Shown here: positions 1 through 12,380 of the stretch, piece by piece
Layout: each line of letters begins with the position of its first letter
How positions within the stretch are numbered: position 1 is the first letter of the stretch
Source: Antedon mediterranea
Lineage: Eukaryota; Echinodermata; Crinoidea; Comatulida; Antedonidae
DNA length: 64,000 nucleotides
Assembly (NCBI RefSeq): GCF_964355755.1
Contig: NC_092675.1
Location: 24,034,412 to 24,098,411 of the forward strand
Reading direction: 5' to 3'
Notes under the pieces: generated by a model
What the model was told of the DNA's origin: nothing
Databases searched by the model: none
What the model saw: the letters and a program-made list of their open reading frames with translations, nothing else
Position numbers and translations under genes: made by a program

Positions 1-73
1 GTCAGATTTAGTACCCTACACAAGATCGGCATATGTATATTAAATCATTCATTGTTTTTTTTTTAAACTATAG

Positions 74-3000
74 TAGAGTACATGTTTGCTGCAGGGGCAG
101 GTGGGCTGGAGATTTTAAGTGGCAGTATCAATGAAGCAAGGTTAGTTTATCAGTGTAACTGATTATAGGCCTTGCCAGTCTACTTTTACATATCAGTATT
201 CCCCTGTTACTGGTTTTCCCATATCCCATCTCATCATCTGGTAGTTGCTACATTCGTTATTTGTCTTTCCCATTTTTTTTAAATAGTGCCATGAAACTAA
301 ATTAACTAATAGCTCTCTCCTGTCAAAATGTCAGTAATGTTAATGCTCAATTTAGAAGTTATCATCTGCAAAAAGAAACTCAAAATTTATGTTAACTGTC
401 TATTTCTTGGATTTATTGAGAGTAATTATTAATAATGATGTTTAAATATAAGTTTTTTATTGGCTTGATTGACTGTGTGTAATTTTGTATTTTCTATTGG
501 CAATGTAAGTTGTTGTGCTCTCTTTTTGCTGTTGTCTATTCGCACAGACAACAAGGTACACTGTGCCAATAGAAAACTTTACATTAGAGTGGATTTGTGG
601 CTTGGTGATTATGTAGTTTGTCTACCAATCCAAGTGTCCTGGGTTCAAGTCCTGTCATATGTCAGGATTTTTTCTAATGACAAATTACAACTCCACTTCC
701 AAAGACTTGTAATAAGACTTTGTTTATGTAGAGCATCTTGTGTAAATGTTTGTCTTGTGAACAGAATTGCCACCTTTAAGAAGGATAGTGAATGAATTTG
801 CTTATGATTATCCTTGGCAATATGTAAACAAACAAAACAAACAAAGATTTTTTTTGAAAAATATGTACCATGTATATTATCTATTGTAAAGTTTTCTTTT
901 TGTAATATTGCACACCGTAGAGTGGACAGTTATTGCCTTTATTTACTCCTTACAGAGTTGGTTTCCATTGCCCACCATTTACAAGTATGAGCCACCTGCA
1001 TATGCATATTTTGTATCCAGAAACAAGCATCAGATGGTGGAACAAACTCTTCTTTAAGCCTGATTCGTATTGGTTCACTCTGGTGAGTTTATATTCTACA
1101 AAAATTGACAAAAACATTTTGATTACAATTGCTAGTGATAGAAAGCCATAAATATGCTTCTGTTTGTGAAAATGATGTTATTATATTACTTTTTTGCTGC
1201 TATCTGTACATATCATTTTACAATAGACATTAATAAAAATGAAACTCCATCATTATCATAGTTATCCTTAATGAGGAACCACATATCTTTATTTTTTTTA
1301 TATTTATATAATTATGTTGGTCACTCCTTTTGTTTTCCTTTTTCTCGTCTTTGTGTATTTGTTATCGTTCCTGTTTTTTAGGTGTTGAGGGCCTCATGCA
1401 TGTTAGCCCCGGCTGTTTTGAGTCACCCTCATTAAACAAAGCTTAATAAATATGTGTAATTTATTATTTTCTATTGGCACTTTTGACCATGTGTCTTATA
1501 TTCGCACAGTGTATCTTGTTGTCTGTGCGGATAGAAAATAAAAGAGAGTCAATCGTGGCATCATCTCAATTTTACTTTGATTGAATCATTTTGTAATAAT
1601 TTGTAAATGTAATCACTATGTCTTAAAACAAATTAATGAAAACAATACACAGGTACTGTACTATCATAGGAGATCAGTTCCTCTATATGGTACCTGTGTT
1701 GTTTTCGTAAATTTGGTTAATAAAGGTGCTGACAAAACTACAGCTGAGGCAGCTTGCATCACACAAACCACAGTGAAAATTATAAACAATGTGTTTAGGT
1801 TTCTTTCCTTTGATTTTTCTAAAGCTCTGTCTACACATCAAACTTTATGTGACAAAAAAAATGTGATATGCCTATATATGGACATGATGATGTCATATTA
1901 CTACCATATTTGGTATATCAATACCATATTTGGGAATTTTTTTTGGCAAACTAATTTGATAGTGTAGGCAGAGCTTAAAACATTATTACACTGAATAATT
2001 ACCAGACCTTCTTTAAATTTATAATAGCGCCCTCAATATTTTTTTACATCAATATCCTTTATATGCAAATTTATAAAATCATTACTCAACTGAATTTGTT
2101 CGCTGTACTTAAATATGGTGGATATTGAAAGGAATTTTTAATGTATGTTTTTATTACCTTTCGATACTAACAATTCTAATTTTACTTTTATCTTTGTTAA
2201 TAAATTAAGATATTGTAGTACACTTACTTTACACATTTAAACAAATGGTTTTAGTCTTGTTTTGTTTTTCCTTTAAAAATTTACTTTTATTTCCTTTTTT
2301 TTCTCATGATTTCTTTTTAATCAATTCTAAATTTCATCAATTTAATTTAAAAAAAATTGGGCTAAGCCCTAGGCCTAAAAAAGTGTATTTGCTACCAGGC
2401 AACCAACAATTAGGAAGTGGTATATGATGAGGAATGATATGTTATTTCTTATGACCATTTACACAAAACGAGGAGAAGACGAGCGGTTTCTGTTCAGGAT
2501 ATTAAGATAAAAGACCATATTTTTACTGAAGAAGTCACCAAGTTTTATAATTGATAAAGAAATCAATAAATACAAAATGGACAGAGTTTAAAAAAAACAC
2601 TTTTAAAACAAATTTAGACCCCATATAAATAAATGTTATCTAGAGTGTTCTCATAAATTATGTTGTTCTTCTTGTACATTGATGATTATGAATTTGCTTT
2701 AAGGTTGAGTCACATATTTCAAAAGAACATTTTATCATGTAAACCATTCCACATTAGTCAGTTTAATTATATAACATTTTCACCGATCAATGATATAGGG
2801 ATATCATCAGTGAAAATGTCATAGAATTTTCTAGAAGATGGCAAGCACTATTTTTCTTTTTTTTTTCCATTTCTTGTTTTTGCATAAGCTGAAGTTCATG
2901 AACAATTTTTTTATAAGGTTTATAATGACTCACTCTACTACATTATGTTGATCATTTTTTTGCATTTTCAATTTTTAGAATAATGATTATTCAGAAGCAG

Positions 3001-6000
3001 GAAGCTGCTTACTGTATTATTTTTTTCCAAAAATGCATTTTAATATTTAATATCCATAATTATTAATATTGATATTTTAATAGCTGCTCTTCCCATTATA
3101 CAAGTAAGTCCAAATTAAAATTGACAATCAAAATGATTTGATGAAGTATCAAAAAATTACTAAATGAAAATCTTTACTAACTACATCATCCAATCAAATA
3201 CTTTCAGGTAAAAACCTCTTGCATATTATTCTAAATCAAAGCATACCTACATAGTGTTTGAAAGAGTTCTCACCATTTGCAGGCGAACCTTTATTGCTAT
3301 TCCTTCCACCTTTACCTGTACCTCTTGTCTGTGGAAGGCTAAGAATTTTGGTTAGGATGCTTGAAAGGGCATGGTGCTGCTGCATATATTCAAATTTACC
3401 ATAAATAGAATGTTCATGTACCTGCATCTGGTTGTTGTTGACATGGGGTTGGGGGGCAGGGTCCCAACCTCAAACCAGCAACAACCTCAAACTTGACATG
3501 TATGATACCAATAGAGGTTACTGTTTGTGCCAACTGTACTTCTTGGTTGATCCTGATAAAAATTTATTTCATTAATATTACCCAAACTTCCTTTTAAGTC
3601 GACCATTTAATAATACATTTTTAGGCTGGCAGAAACAGTGTCATATCATAATAAATATTATATTAAACGCACAATTTATAGTGAAATATAATATTAGGAA
3701 TTTGGTATTTTTTATGAGTACTCTGCTGCATAAAAAGCTACATATTTAAAGATATAATTTTTGTCGCAAAAACAGTTTCTAATCATGATATTTAACAGAG
3801 GATTTAATATGTATACCTTAATACCTTGTAATAATACTCTTAATTGATTTACAAAAAAAGTAACAGACTGGCTATTTTTTTTCCTTCGCTACATTTGAAG
3901 ACGTTTCCTTTAAATGAATTACTACTAGTATGCTACAGTATGACCATTATGAAAATTCTGATGAGTCAACGTAGCCAAGAGGTTTTCCCGATTTACACTT
4001 CTGTGACAAACAATAGCCTTGGCTAATTTGAATTAATGAATATGTATTGCTTGTTTTTTAGGTGTTTATTTCTCATTTATTCCTAAAAAACTATGGATCA
4101 TCTTATTTTTTTAATATAAAATAAAATATTTACCTCAAAATTGCAATGGAGAGTTGCAGTGAATTTATTTGTTGTATTGTGCCATCATATTTTGAATTAC
4201 ATTATTAATCAATCAAAAATAAAATGTTTATTTGTAATTAAATATTCATTTTAAAACATACTCCTTTTGCCGACTGTATAGTCGAGTAACTGAGCAGTTA
4301 ATGCAGGGGCATTGTACCTCTGCACAGGTTAAAGGCGCTCTTCAACTATAGTTCTGGTGGTAGAACGAGTCTTCTCGGATAAATACTTGTATGATGAAGT
4401 GAATGTCCAGTGTACACATCTTGTTTGTGTGCACTTTAAAGAACCTGGTATACTGGTCCATCTCAGCCCCTTTGATGGACAGCAGACGATGAATTAACGC
4501 TGTTTTGTAGCAGCACTCAGAATAAGGGACCTTTAGGTGGAAACATCCTTGTATGTGTGACGCGCTGTACATTATCAACACAGCTATTTTTAGGTACAGT
4601 ACAGTTAATGTGTGTGTGATTGAATACTAAAAATAGCTTTGGGGGCTGAACAAAAAAAATGCCGACGTGTTGCCGAGGTGGGCTTCGTTTACGTCGGCAT
4701 TTTTTTGCCGAGGTCATTTCGCCCCAATTTCGAGGGCTGTGTGTTACATCTGGTCCACTGGGCTTTGAGATGGTTAATAAAGCGCAATATTATAAATATT
4801 TTATAATCATTTAGTCATATGGTACCTTGTTTGACCTTCCACCTTGTACCTCGATCAGTCACTGATGCACAAATTAATTATACTATAGTAGTATAGTGAA
4901 TGTTCCATTAATTAAAATATATGATCAATTTAATATGCGTACCTTTGAATGTGTCAAGGTCAAACAGTTGTAAATACAATACTTTTAAAAAAATCATTAA
5001 TTTTTGCATTAATTCCTACTGAAACATCCATGTGAAATGAATTGTTGAGATTTTGTAGCACATCGTATATTAATGTGTGTATGCATTTCTACTGTATATT
5101 TGTTTTCTAATTATCATATTTTGATATTATAGGAACATCATGTATTTTAGATATGGTAATCTATCATAATAGTACAGTAATATTGTGTGTGACTCCCTTT
5201 CGTAATGAACATTAATTTTCAAATATACATCCAGGCAAAAAATAAAATTCATAAATAAATTAACCTTAGATTAATTTCTTTATATATTAATTAATCAGGG
5301 GGTTGTAAAATAAGCAACTCCCTGAATTAATATAATATTTTAAAATCAAACCAACAGTGAATTATCAATATCGGAATACAAAAAAAACACACCAAAACTT
5401 GCTGAAAATTTGGTAATGCTGTACGCACAATCATACACAAACCTGATCTGGAGCCGAATTGGATGTGATGTGAAAGACCCTTAAAAGGGGTATTACTATT
5501 AAATTGTAGTGATTAAAATAATGGTTCACCCGACATAAAATTCTATCTTTTGGCATTATTCTTTAATTCTGGGGATGTATGGTATGATATTATTATGTAT
5601 TAAAATTGTATGAAAAATGTATTGAATAATGATATGTTTTTGTGCTCTATACTTTATTTCTATGAGCATCTCGGCAAAAACATCTTAACTAAAAAGGTGG
5701 AATGTTATTTGCCTCTTGTGATGATGCATTAGGTTGCTGATCTAATTCACATTATTCTGTTATGTATAAGAAATGTACTATACCTACTGTACTTCTTTAC
5801 ATATCACCCAGACATTATAATTTATTTCATTGTCTGAGAAACCTATACAGATTTGTATTTTGCATAATGCACATTTGCCTAGCTGAATACTTGTTTGTAT
5901 GGGCCTGTTTTTGCTGCAAAGCGTCGAATAAACCGTTTATTAAAAAAATAAAATGTTTAGACCGACTGCATTTCTGCTCGCAATTTACCGTTTAAATTAG

Positions 6001-6346
6001 TGGTTGACAAAAAACGTTAACATTACCCAAAATGCATTGCAATTAGGCAATCAAACGATTACTGTAAATTTTATTATTGTATATTGTAGGTTTTGAAAAA
6101 TAAATGGATGTTAAAAATGAAATAAATAGGCTTCTTGTATTTTTACTTTAAAATTCCTTTTATTTTCAGTATGATACTATGCTGATGTCACTAAATGAAA
6201 TGGATGGTCCACCTGTAAAATGTGTTTCATTTCCGTCAACGACAACAGACACTAATGAGGACCCAACTAATACAGATCCAAAGCCTGAGACAAGTACTCC
6301 ACAGGTCAAAGTTGAAAACGAAAACATAGTGGAGGAGAGTAAATAA
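74..6346 (+). CDS. HINT3: HINT3-like histidine triad hydrolase, C-terminal exons (partial)
   Basis: This is the 3' part of a gene whose start lies left of the window. Three exons join in phase: 74-140, 956-1082 and 6170-6346 (stop TAA 6344-6346). Exon 2 encodes VGFHCPPF, then the triad segment SHLHMHIL, then DSYWFTL. This matches the HIT-family HxHxH active site and the C-terminus of HINT3, a purine nucleotide phosphoramidase. The histidines would bind and cleave the nucleotide phosphate; this is family knowledge. The last exon begins YDTMLMSL, where human HINT3 ends in a similar short helix, but here it runs about 45 residues further as a Thr/Glu/Pro-rich tail. The last intron is about 5.1 kb, so assignment of the last exon is the weakest step; it rests on phase, the TTTTCAG acceptor and weak similarity. 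Candidate AATAAA signals lie at 6758-6768. Confidence 0.8.
487..578. mobile_element. Short MITE-like inverted repeat, copy 1
   Basis: TTTTCTATTGGCA at about 490 is mirrored by TGCCAATAGAAAA at about 563-575, giving a roughly 90-bp element with short inverted ends. A related copy with CTATTGGCAC and CGGATAGAAAATAAA ends lies at 1464-1543. Both are in HINT3 introns. No coding capacity is seen. Confidence 0.5.
588..660 (+). repeat. tRNA-like, possible SINE head
   Basis: The segment has an A-box-like TGGCTTGGTGA and a good B-box-like GGTTCAAGTCC at tRNA-like spacing. The ends do not pair as an acceptor stem. It is therefore read as a tRNA-derived SINE fragment and not as a functional tRNA gene. 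Confidence 0.35.
1365..1450 (+). mobile_element. 3' tail of a non-LTR retrotransposon (relic)
   Basis: A pyrimidine-rich run is followed by GTGTTGAGGGCCTCATGCATG, TTAGCCCCGGCTGTTTTGAG and CACCCTCATTAAACAAAG, ending in TTAATAAA. This form resembles 3' ends of CR1/L2-like LINEs in marine invertebrates. The identification is from recall of that pattern. No reverse-transcriptase reading frame is present here. Confidence 0.4.
1464..1543. mobile_element. Short MITE-like inverted repeat, copy 2
   Basis: This is a relative of the 487-578 element. It shares the TTTTCTATTGGCA start and the TATTCGCACAG core, and ends in a degenerate inverted copy. It lies in the last HINT3 intron. Confidence 0.4.
1822..1977. 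mobile_element. AGCTCTGTCTACAC-family MITE, copy a
   Basis: The left end AAAGCTCTGTCTACAC is mirrored by a right end GTGTAGGCAGAGCTTAAAA. The interior contains GACATGATGATGTCATAT and several CATATTTGG-like motifs. The same ends and core recur at 13439-13518, 34602-34766, 35005-35104, 37346-37431, 39130-39254 and 47756-47919. No reading frame is conserved, so it looks like a non-autonomous DNA transposon. Confidence 0.7.
3246..3430 (-). other. Possible coding exon on the minus strand (unassigned)
   Basis: On the minus strand a stretch of higher GC content than its surroundings is open. It can be bounded by an AG acceptor near 3417-3430 and a GTAG/GTATGC donor at 3245. The peptide contains YGKFEYMQQHHALSSILTK, then a Gly/Asn/Lys-rich stretch. 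I do not recognise it and found no partner exon in phase on either side. It may be an exon of a nested gene, a retrocopy fragment or chance. Confidence 0.2.
4340..4465 (+). repeat. Dispersed repeat with GGTAGAACGAGTCTTCT core
   Basis: GTTCTGGTGGTAGAACGAG and the next bases at 4351-4383 recur at 44546-44578. The downstream GCACTTTAAAGAACCTGG has an inverted counterpart, AGGTTCTTTAAAGTGCAC, at about 34080. This is a dispersed interspersed-repeat family with at least three fragments in the window; its class is unknown. Confidence 0.5.
4652..4707. repeat. Imperfect hairpin with GCCGACGT arms
   Basis: AAAAAAATGCCGACGT and ACGTCGGCATTTTTTT flank a short loop containing GCCGAGGTGGGC. It is a strong local inverted repeat in DNA that appears non-coding. 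Confidence 0.5.
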
Positions 6347-7689
6347 AACAAAAACGAGTGCCTACATTTAAAGGTGCTACTACTGTGGATTCAATCCACA
6401 AACTTAATTTGAAAGCAAAACTACAACAATTTGGTCTTCTCGTAAAACGTCCTATCATGGACTTAATGATGCAGCATTTTTACGCTTTGCTCCACTGGGA
6501 CCCAATGCAAGTAATTTGACAAATTATAAGTTACAGTTTGCATGATCCGTCACATGTGATTGGTCAAATCACTTCCTTGCATTGCGTGTTATTTCAAGTG
6601 TGAACCAAACATTGGTATTAAAGTACTGTCACGTAAATGTGAAAAAAATGATTTTAGCCATACCTGCCTGCCTAATCTGGAAATGTGGAAGGATTTTTTG
6701 GATTAGAAACCCAGATGCACACCAATAGATATTGGGAAGCACTTTATATGTTATATAAATAAAATAAAGCAATATTTAATTGATTTAGAGTATCAATATG
6801 GTATGGATATATTATTATGTTGCTACATTACCAGCTGCAGTCTCTGATGCAGACTGATTTAAAAATAAAATAGATTTATATCAGTGCATCAGTTTATAAA
6901 TGTGCACATTTATTTTACAAGATTAATGGCATTTTAAAATAGACAGTTTTTAGCATTGAATGCATTAAAAATATAAATCTAGTATAAAATGTTAGCATTT
7001 GGTAATTTGCACATGCATTAATTACCTACTCACTGTAAACTACAGGGATTTACCCGCATCCTTTTGCTAATGCTTTCTGTAATGTTATACACAAAACAGA
7101 TATTGTAGTTTTAAAAAGAAATACTCTAATGTTCAAAACCTTGGCATAATTGCATGGTCAATATGTACATGGTACGTTCTGTCAATGCAACAATTATGAT
7201 TTCCTGTAGAAGCACCAACTGGCACTGCCAAGGTGCGCATACGTTTCTACAGTTCACAAATTTGTCATTTTCAACATGTTGAACATAATTATCTTCCACG
7301 GAATGAGCTGTTTTCCTGCAATTTTCCCAATATGCCACAGACTATCCTCTTTTTGCCATGCATTCAATACAGGATGATCAAATTCCTGTTTTTACCATAA
7401 TTAATACAATAACACCTCACGTGCACTTGTATTATAAGTATGACTACAAGTCAATTGATCTTTTGATGAATAATTCAGCTTGATTTTTAGACCTTGTTTG
7501 CAATATGGAAGATGAACTTTGTTTGTACAGTGTGAGCACACTATTCTATCTAATACACATTCTTCTTGCATTTTTAGCATAGGCAAATAAAGTAGAACCC
7601 TATTATTGGATCAAACAAAGTTTCCCATGAGTAGAGTTGATGGTAGTGTTAAATCATGTGTTTGCTTGTGCATTTCATGGGAACGGGAT

Positions 7690-7860
7690 GTCTCCTGAAT
7701 AGGGGTAACACATTATAAAGGGATGCTCACTGAATAGGGGTTTCCCCTGAATAGAGGAGATATTCCCTGAATTGGGGTACCACATTGATAGGGAGTGTGC
7801 CCTGAATAGAGGTGTCCCTTGAATAGATGTACCCCATTAAAGGGTGTCCCAAATGAAGAG
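7690..7860. repeat. Degenerate short tandem repeat based on CCCTGAATAGGGGT
   Basis: About eight imperfect units of a 15-25 bp motif related to CCCTGAATAGAGGTGTCC follow one another. They create open frames on the minus strand that are repeat artefacts. Confidence 0.6.
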
Positions 7861-10639
7861 TTCTTCTGTATATCATTTGGTACAAAGCAATAATGAATAA
7901 AATGCATACCTTCTTTTTAAGCATTAAAGTTGGAAGATTATAATTTCTCTCCCGCTTTCAAATGTTTTAAATGCTTTTAGTAGAATAGCATTCAATGTTT
8001 GTCCAACTTTAATTCTGAGTAGTTTGCAGACTAATTATAAAATTAAATTATTTTGTTTCTGAGGCTATAGGAAAAAAATGTTCATCATTAGCATGTCTAG
8101 AATTAAGTTTGATATTTGTGAGTGGCCGACACGTTCAAGTCTACTGTATGTCTGCTATGCATGCAAATTATGTGTCAATGCAAAGCTAGAAAATCAGCTC
8201 TTATACCAACATGTTTGCTATAAATCGTAAAAGGTTGCCTTCTAACCATGTTTGGAAAATGATATGATTTAAATTTATGTATTTTTAAAAACATAAATAC
8301 ATAAATAAATAAATAAATAAAAAAGGCGTTGTAAAACTACATGTCAAATAGGCTGATGTTGGTTTTTGTAAAAGATGTTATAAAACCTTAAACCAGAGGC
8401 CTAGTCCTTGAATTTATATCTTTACAAGCAAGAATACTTAGATGTTTGGTTAAGTTTAAACGAATAATGATATGGCCCTGTTTGCCATCCAATCCTTTAT
8501 TAAAAAATATGATCCCAGGCATATATACATATATATTTATCCCACCAAGCTTTCTTTTCAAAGATTTATGATATGATAATAATACTATAATATTGTAAAG
8601 TAATCCTGTTCCTGTATTTTAGATACAAAAAATGAAATAATGTTTTTATTTCTGAAGTATGTATTCCCTGTGGGAAACTGTTTAGATTTAAATATGAATA
8701 TTAAATGTATAAGTATATGTTATTAGTATGCTTTATTTTGAAAAATGTAGGTAATTTAAATTTAATTTTCATAATTTCAGTGCCATTTGTAATAGTTCCA
8801 TGATACAATCTGAAAATGCATGCATCTATTTCTACTGTTTTTATATTTTATTTCTTATCAAAATGTTATTGAGCAATTTTGTGATACTTAAATTTAGTTT
8901 TTTTAATAGAAAACTATTGTTTGAGTTTGTAATATAATAATTTAACGCTACACAATGTTTTTTGGGTGTTTTTTTTCTTTGATATATCATCTTATAAGAA
9001 ATACTATGCCACTAAGAGAATTTAGAAAATTTAGAAAAAATTTAAACAGAACACAGAACTTGTATTTGTTTGGTGTTGAAGTGTACTGTACTTAACGCAA
9101 CCTAAATGTAAAGTAATTTGACCAATCACAATGTGATGTTATTCCAGCTATCACATGTGGTTGTGTCTATGATGTTGTGTCCCTTTGCGTCCAAGTGAGA
9201 AGTAAACTTTAGGCGGAGGCTTATCGGCCACCCTAAAATTTCAAAATTTACAATGCAACAGAACTACTGTAGGTCATTAGGTTCAGTTTCATTTTACCAA
9301 TTTTAGCCACTTGATCCTGGATCCACTACTGAGACAAGGATAAGAAATAAGAACGTGTCTCAAAAGTGCTAATAAATGACATCAATTAGACCTATGCCTA
9401 CAAACAGATAGCAGACATGATATGGAGACAATAAAAGACAAATAAATAGGAAACCTTTTACAGGAAAAAAAAAAACAAACATAGAAGAGTCAAACCAAAA
9501 GCTTTAGAAAAGATGCAAGGAAACCTCCAGTATAGTTGCAAGCCAGATGGTGACTATTTTTTGGGTTATATTTAAAGGACATCTACAAATAGCAATCATC
9601 AATAATCATATTCAGCAGAACGACAGAAAAAAGAATTATACAGCATCCTGTTGCGTCATCAATATTCATCAGTTAAGATGAGGTATTATATAAGTTACAT
9701 AAAGAATCAGCAGCTGAATAATAATCATGAGGATATATAATCTAAAGTTAAAACCTTGCTACAGTAGGTACAGGACTTAAAGCAAAAGGTTAAAAGTTCA
9801 ATATTTCTCCAGATCTTAATGAATTTCTTTAGCATAATATTCAGCTTTAACACTTGCAGTAGGCTATGGATCTAGATGTTTTCATGTAATGTAGTGCAAG
9901 AAGGCACATATTGAAACAGTGAAAATGAATGAAATATATGAAAATATATTTTTAAATGTTAGTAGTAAAATCTAATCTAACCTAACCTTTCATTTATTGA
10001 AGATATTGTGGGCATATTCACCAATCACCAAAATTGAAAAGGGAGATATTTAAAATTAATTTGTTTTCACTTAAAGTCAACAAATATGTAAGAATTCGAA
10101 AGAGCCATATGAGAGAGAATTTGTAAATGCTTTAGCCGATCAGTTTGATTGGTAATAGGGCCACTGGATGCTGTAGTCATATTTAAGGTCTAATATATCC
10201 TCTATATTGAGATTGCCGCTTTAAACTTGTTTCATTATTCTGCATTATTTAAGTGCGTATGAGTCATACAGAAAATTGTACTGTGTCTGGTATTTTCACA
10301 GCATAGAATTTGATGAAGCTCTGATGGAATTTGCGACTTTTGGCAGCTGTTCAACATCTTATTAATTTCTTTTTTTTTCTTGTCTAGTTTCTGTTTTTGT
10401 GGAAAGATATACTGTATTATACTGTATGCTCTCCAATTTAAGTAATGATTCATTATTTACAGTACTGGCATCCCTCTACACCATTATATTATTAGGTTAT
10501 ATGCATTATCATGCATATAACCTCTTGATTCTGTCAAAATCTTTGTTTATTTATTCTTTCCTTAGCACTATTTTGTCCATGAATTATCTTGATATCAGTT
10601 TCATCTAGCTAAGTCAATTTTTCAGAGTATATTCCTTAT

Positions 10640-11090
10640 GGCCAGGAATCGATGTGGTTATGTTTTCACGGTGCGCAATCAAACATTACGCGGTCTACGC
10701 GCGATTTAATGAAATCACGTTTGTAATCATATCTTCACAAGCATAAATCATTTTTAAACAAAATTTGGTACTCATAAATTTCAGGTCATATTTCATCATA
10801 TGGCAATACAATTACGTGTGTAGCGCATATAACGCATGCGTACGCGCGCTTAAAATGTTCAAAATTGTCAAAATTTATTTTCGATGAAATTAGAGTACGT
10901 TTCAGGCAATTTTAAGCGTTTAAAAAATTACCATGAGTGCGCAGATTTTTGCACGCGCAATTTTTTATCCGATTACTGTTGTATAACCTTTCTTTAATAA
11001 TATCATATTTTATTCACTTTTCAACGCGAAACAGCGTTATACGAGCACGTCAAAAGTGACAGGCTACGCACGTGTAAGTTAACAAAATGG
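10640..11090 (+). repeat. Interspersed repeat rich in CpG and ACGC motifs, copy 1
   Basis: The sequence from TGGCCAGGAATCGATGTGG through CGAGCACGTCAAAAGTGACA is repeated in reverse complement at 56028-56470. Similarity extends over about 440 bp, including CGCATGCGTACGCGCGCTTAA. It stands out for GCGC/ACGC content in AT-rich DNA. No protein frame is evident, so it is likely a non-autonomous transposon or part of a LINE 3' region. Confidence 0.7.
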
Positions 11091-11519
11091 TAAAAATATG
11101 CTAAATTTTGAAATTAATATATATCGTTAGAATGCTCGGGAACACCAATTTTTTATTTCATTTTCTTGAAGTGTATGTATCATATGTATGACTTATTATG
11201 AAATTAAGAGAAAAAAAAGTTGATTAAGTCATCATTAATGGCATATTAAATTTAAAAAAATTAATTTTGACAATCAAACAAATTATAACATTTTCTTAGG
11301 CCGAAATAACAAACTTAACATTAACTTTCTTCCTTAAGAAGTTCATATATTAAAGTTAAAAGTATATAGTTTGACAGTGCATCATTTTTAAAAATTTTTA
11401 AAGATGTCATCATAGTAAAACATTATAATTCATTGCGGTATGTAATAATCTATCTGCACCAAAGTGGTTACTGCATAGTAAATACACGGAGGAATCTTTC
11501 CATAACTTTTAGTCAGTTG

Positions 11520-11590
11520 TGTATGGCTCGATGGTCTGAGCTCGTGTCTATGGCATTCAAGGTTCCGAGATCGAGTCTCACCTTGGGAAA
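11520..11590 (+). repeat. tRNA-like, possible SINE head
   Basis: TGGCTCGATGG (A-box-like) is followed about 45 bp later by GAGATCGAGTCTC (B-box-like with a short T-arm). The acceptor ends do not pair, so it is probably a tRNA-derived repeat. Confidence 0.3.
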
Positions 11591-11640
11591 CGAAATAAGA
11601 TTTTTTTTTATTATCCGTATTGTTTGTTCAAATTTATTTC

Positions 11641-12380
11641 TTAGTGTATAGATTTTACATATAATTTATAATGAAATCTAGATAAAAAGTAACTTATGTC
11701 TTTATTATTATTATGTAATATAATATATTATAACAAATGTGGTTTATGACATTATACGCAGAGGGATCTTGGATCGGATTGTGATACCGGCTATTGTATT
11801 CGAGTTAGCAAGGTCCTATCATATATTATAAAAATTAAAGAATCTGAGAAAATCAATCAATCAAAATATCTTTTAAAAATCAATTATCTTTATTTAAATC
11901 AATGCATATAACCTATAATTCGTCATAGTGACGAATTAAATCTAGTTTTATTTATTTTTTGTTTTACATTATTACTGTGGAAGTGAGGCAGCGTTGGCTG
12001 TCAAGCGAGACGTGGAAACACTATGTATCATCAGACTCTTCCCTTACCCGTTTTAATTGAATATATTTCTAGATGCAGATTTTGATGCTGATGATTCACG
12101 TTTTGGTACATACGAGTTTCCATCCCGACACGGCATTAGATCTGAGGTCAAACATTTTGGGACTACTGAACTTTAGTTTCCCCCAGATCCCGAGATAGCT
12201 TAGGCTACTATTATCAGAAGGAACAAACTAGCGTAACGGGCGTTAGTGTATAGATTATACACATGATTTATAATGAAATCTAGATAAAAATTAACTTATG
12301 TCTTTATTATTATGTAACAACAAATGTGGTTTATGACATTATACGCATATGGATCATAGTGACGAATTAAATCTGGTTAT
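11641..12380 (+). repeat. Direct duplication of about 120-140 bp, 600 bp apart
   Basis: A block running from TAGTGTATAGATT to GACATTATACGCA at 11641-11760 recurs at 12243-12350 with small deletions in an (ATT)n/(TAA)n tract. The adjoining CATAGTGACGAATTAAATCT occurs at about 11925 and again at 12355, so the unit is longer and partly rearranged. Confidence 0.65.

Larger units (their letters stand above)
1083..6169 (+). other. Last intron of the HINT3-like gene
   Basis: This 5.1 kb AT-rich intron holds the repeats listed separately and a possible minus-strand exon at 3246-3430. A short hairpin at about 5290-5330 has arms around AGGGGGTTGT and GCAACTCCCT. Nothing else in it could be supported as coding. 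Confidence 0.5.

Noticed and set aside
588-660. Functional tRNA gene
   Set aside because: A and B box similarity only; the acceptor stem does not pair, so it is treated as a tRNA-derived repeat.
469-795. 108-codon open frame on the plus strand
   Set aside because: It covers a MITE and a tRNA-like repeat in a HINT3 intron; the peptide has no family resemblance.
1379-1437. Alternative last exon for HINT3 in phase after the acceptor TTTTTTAG
   Set aside because: It would give a short tail unlike HINT3 and lies in a retrotransposon 3' tail; the exon at 6170 fits better.
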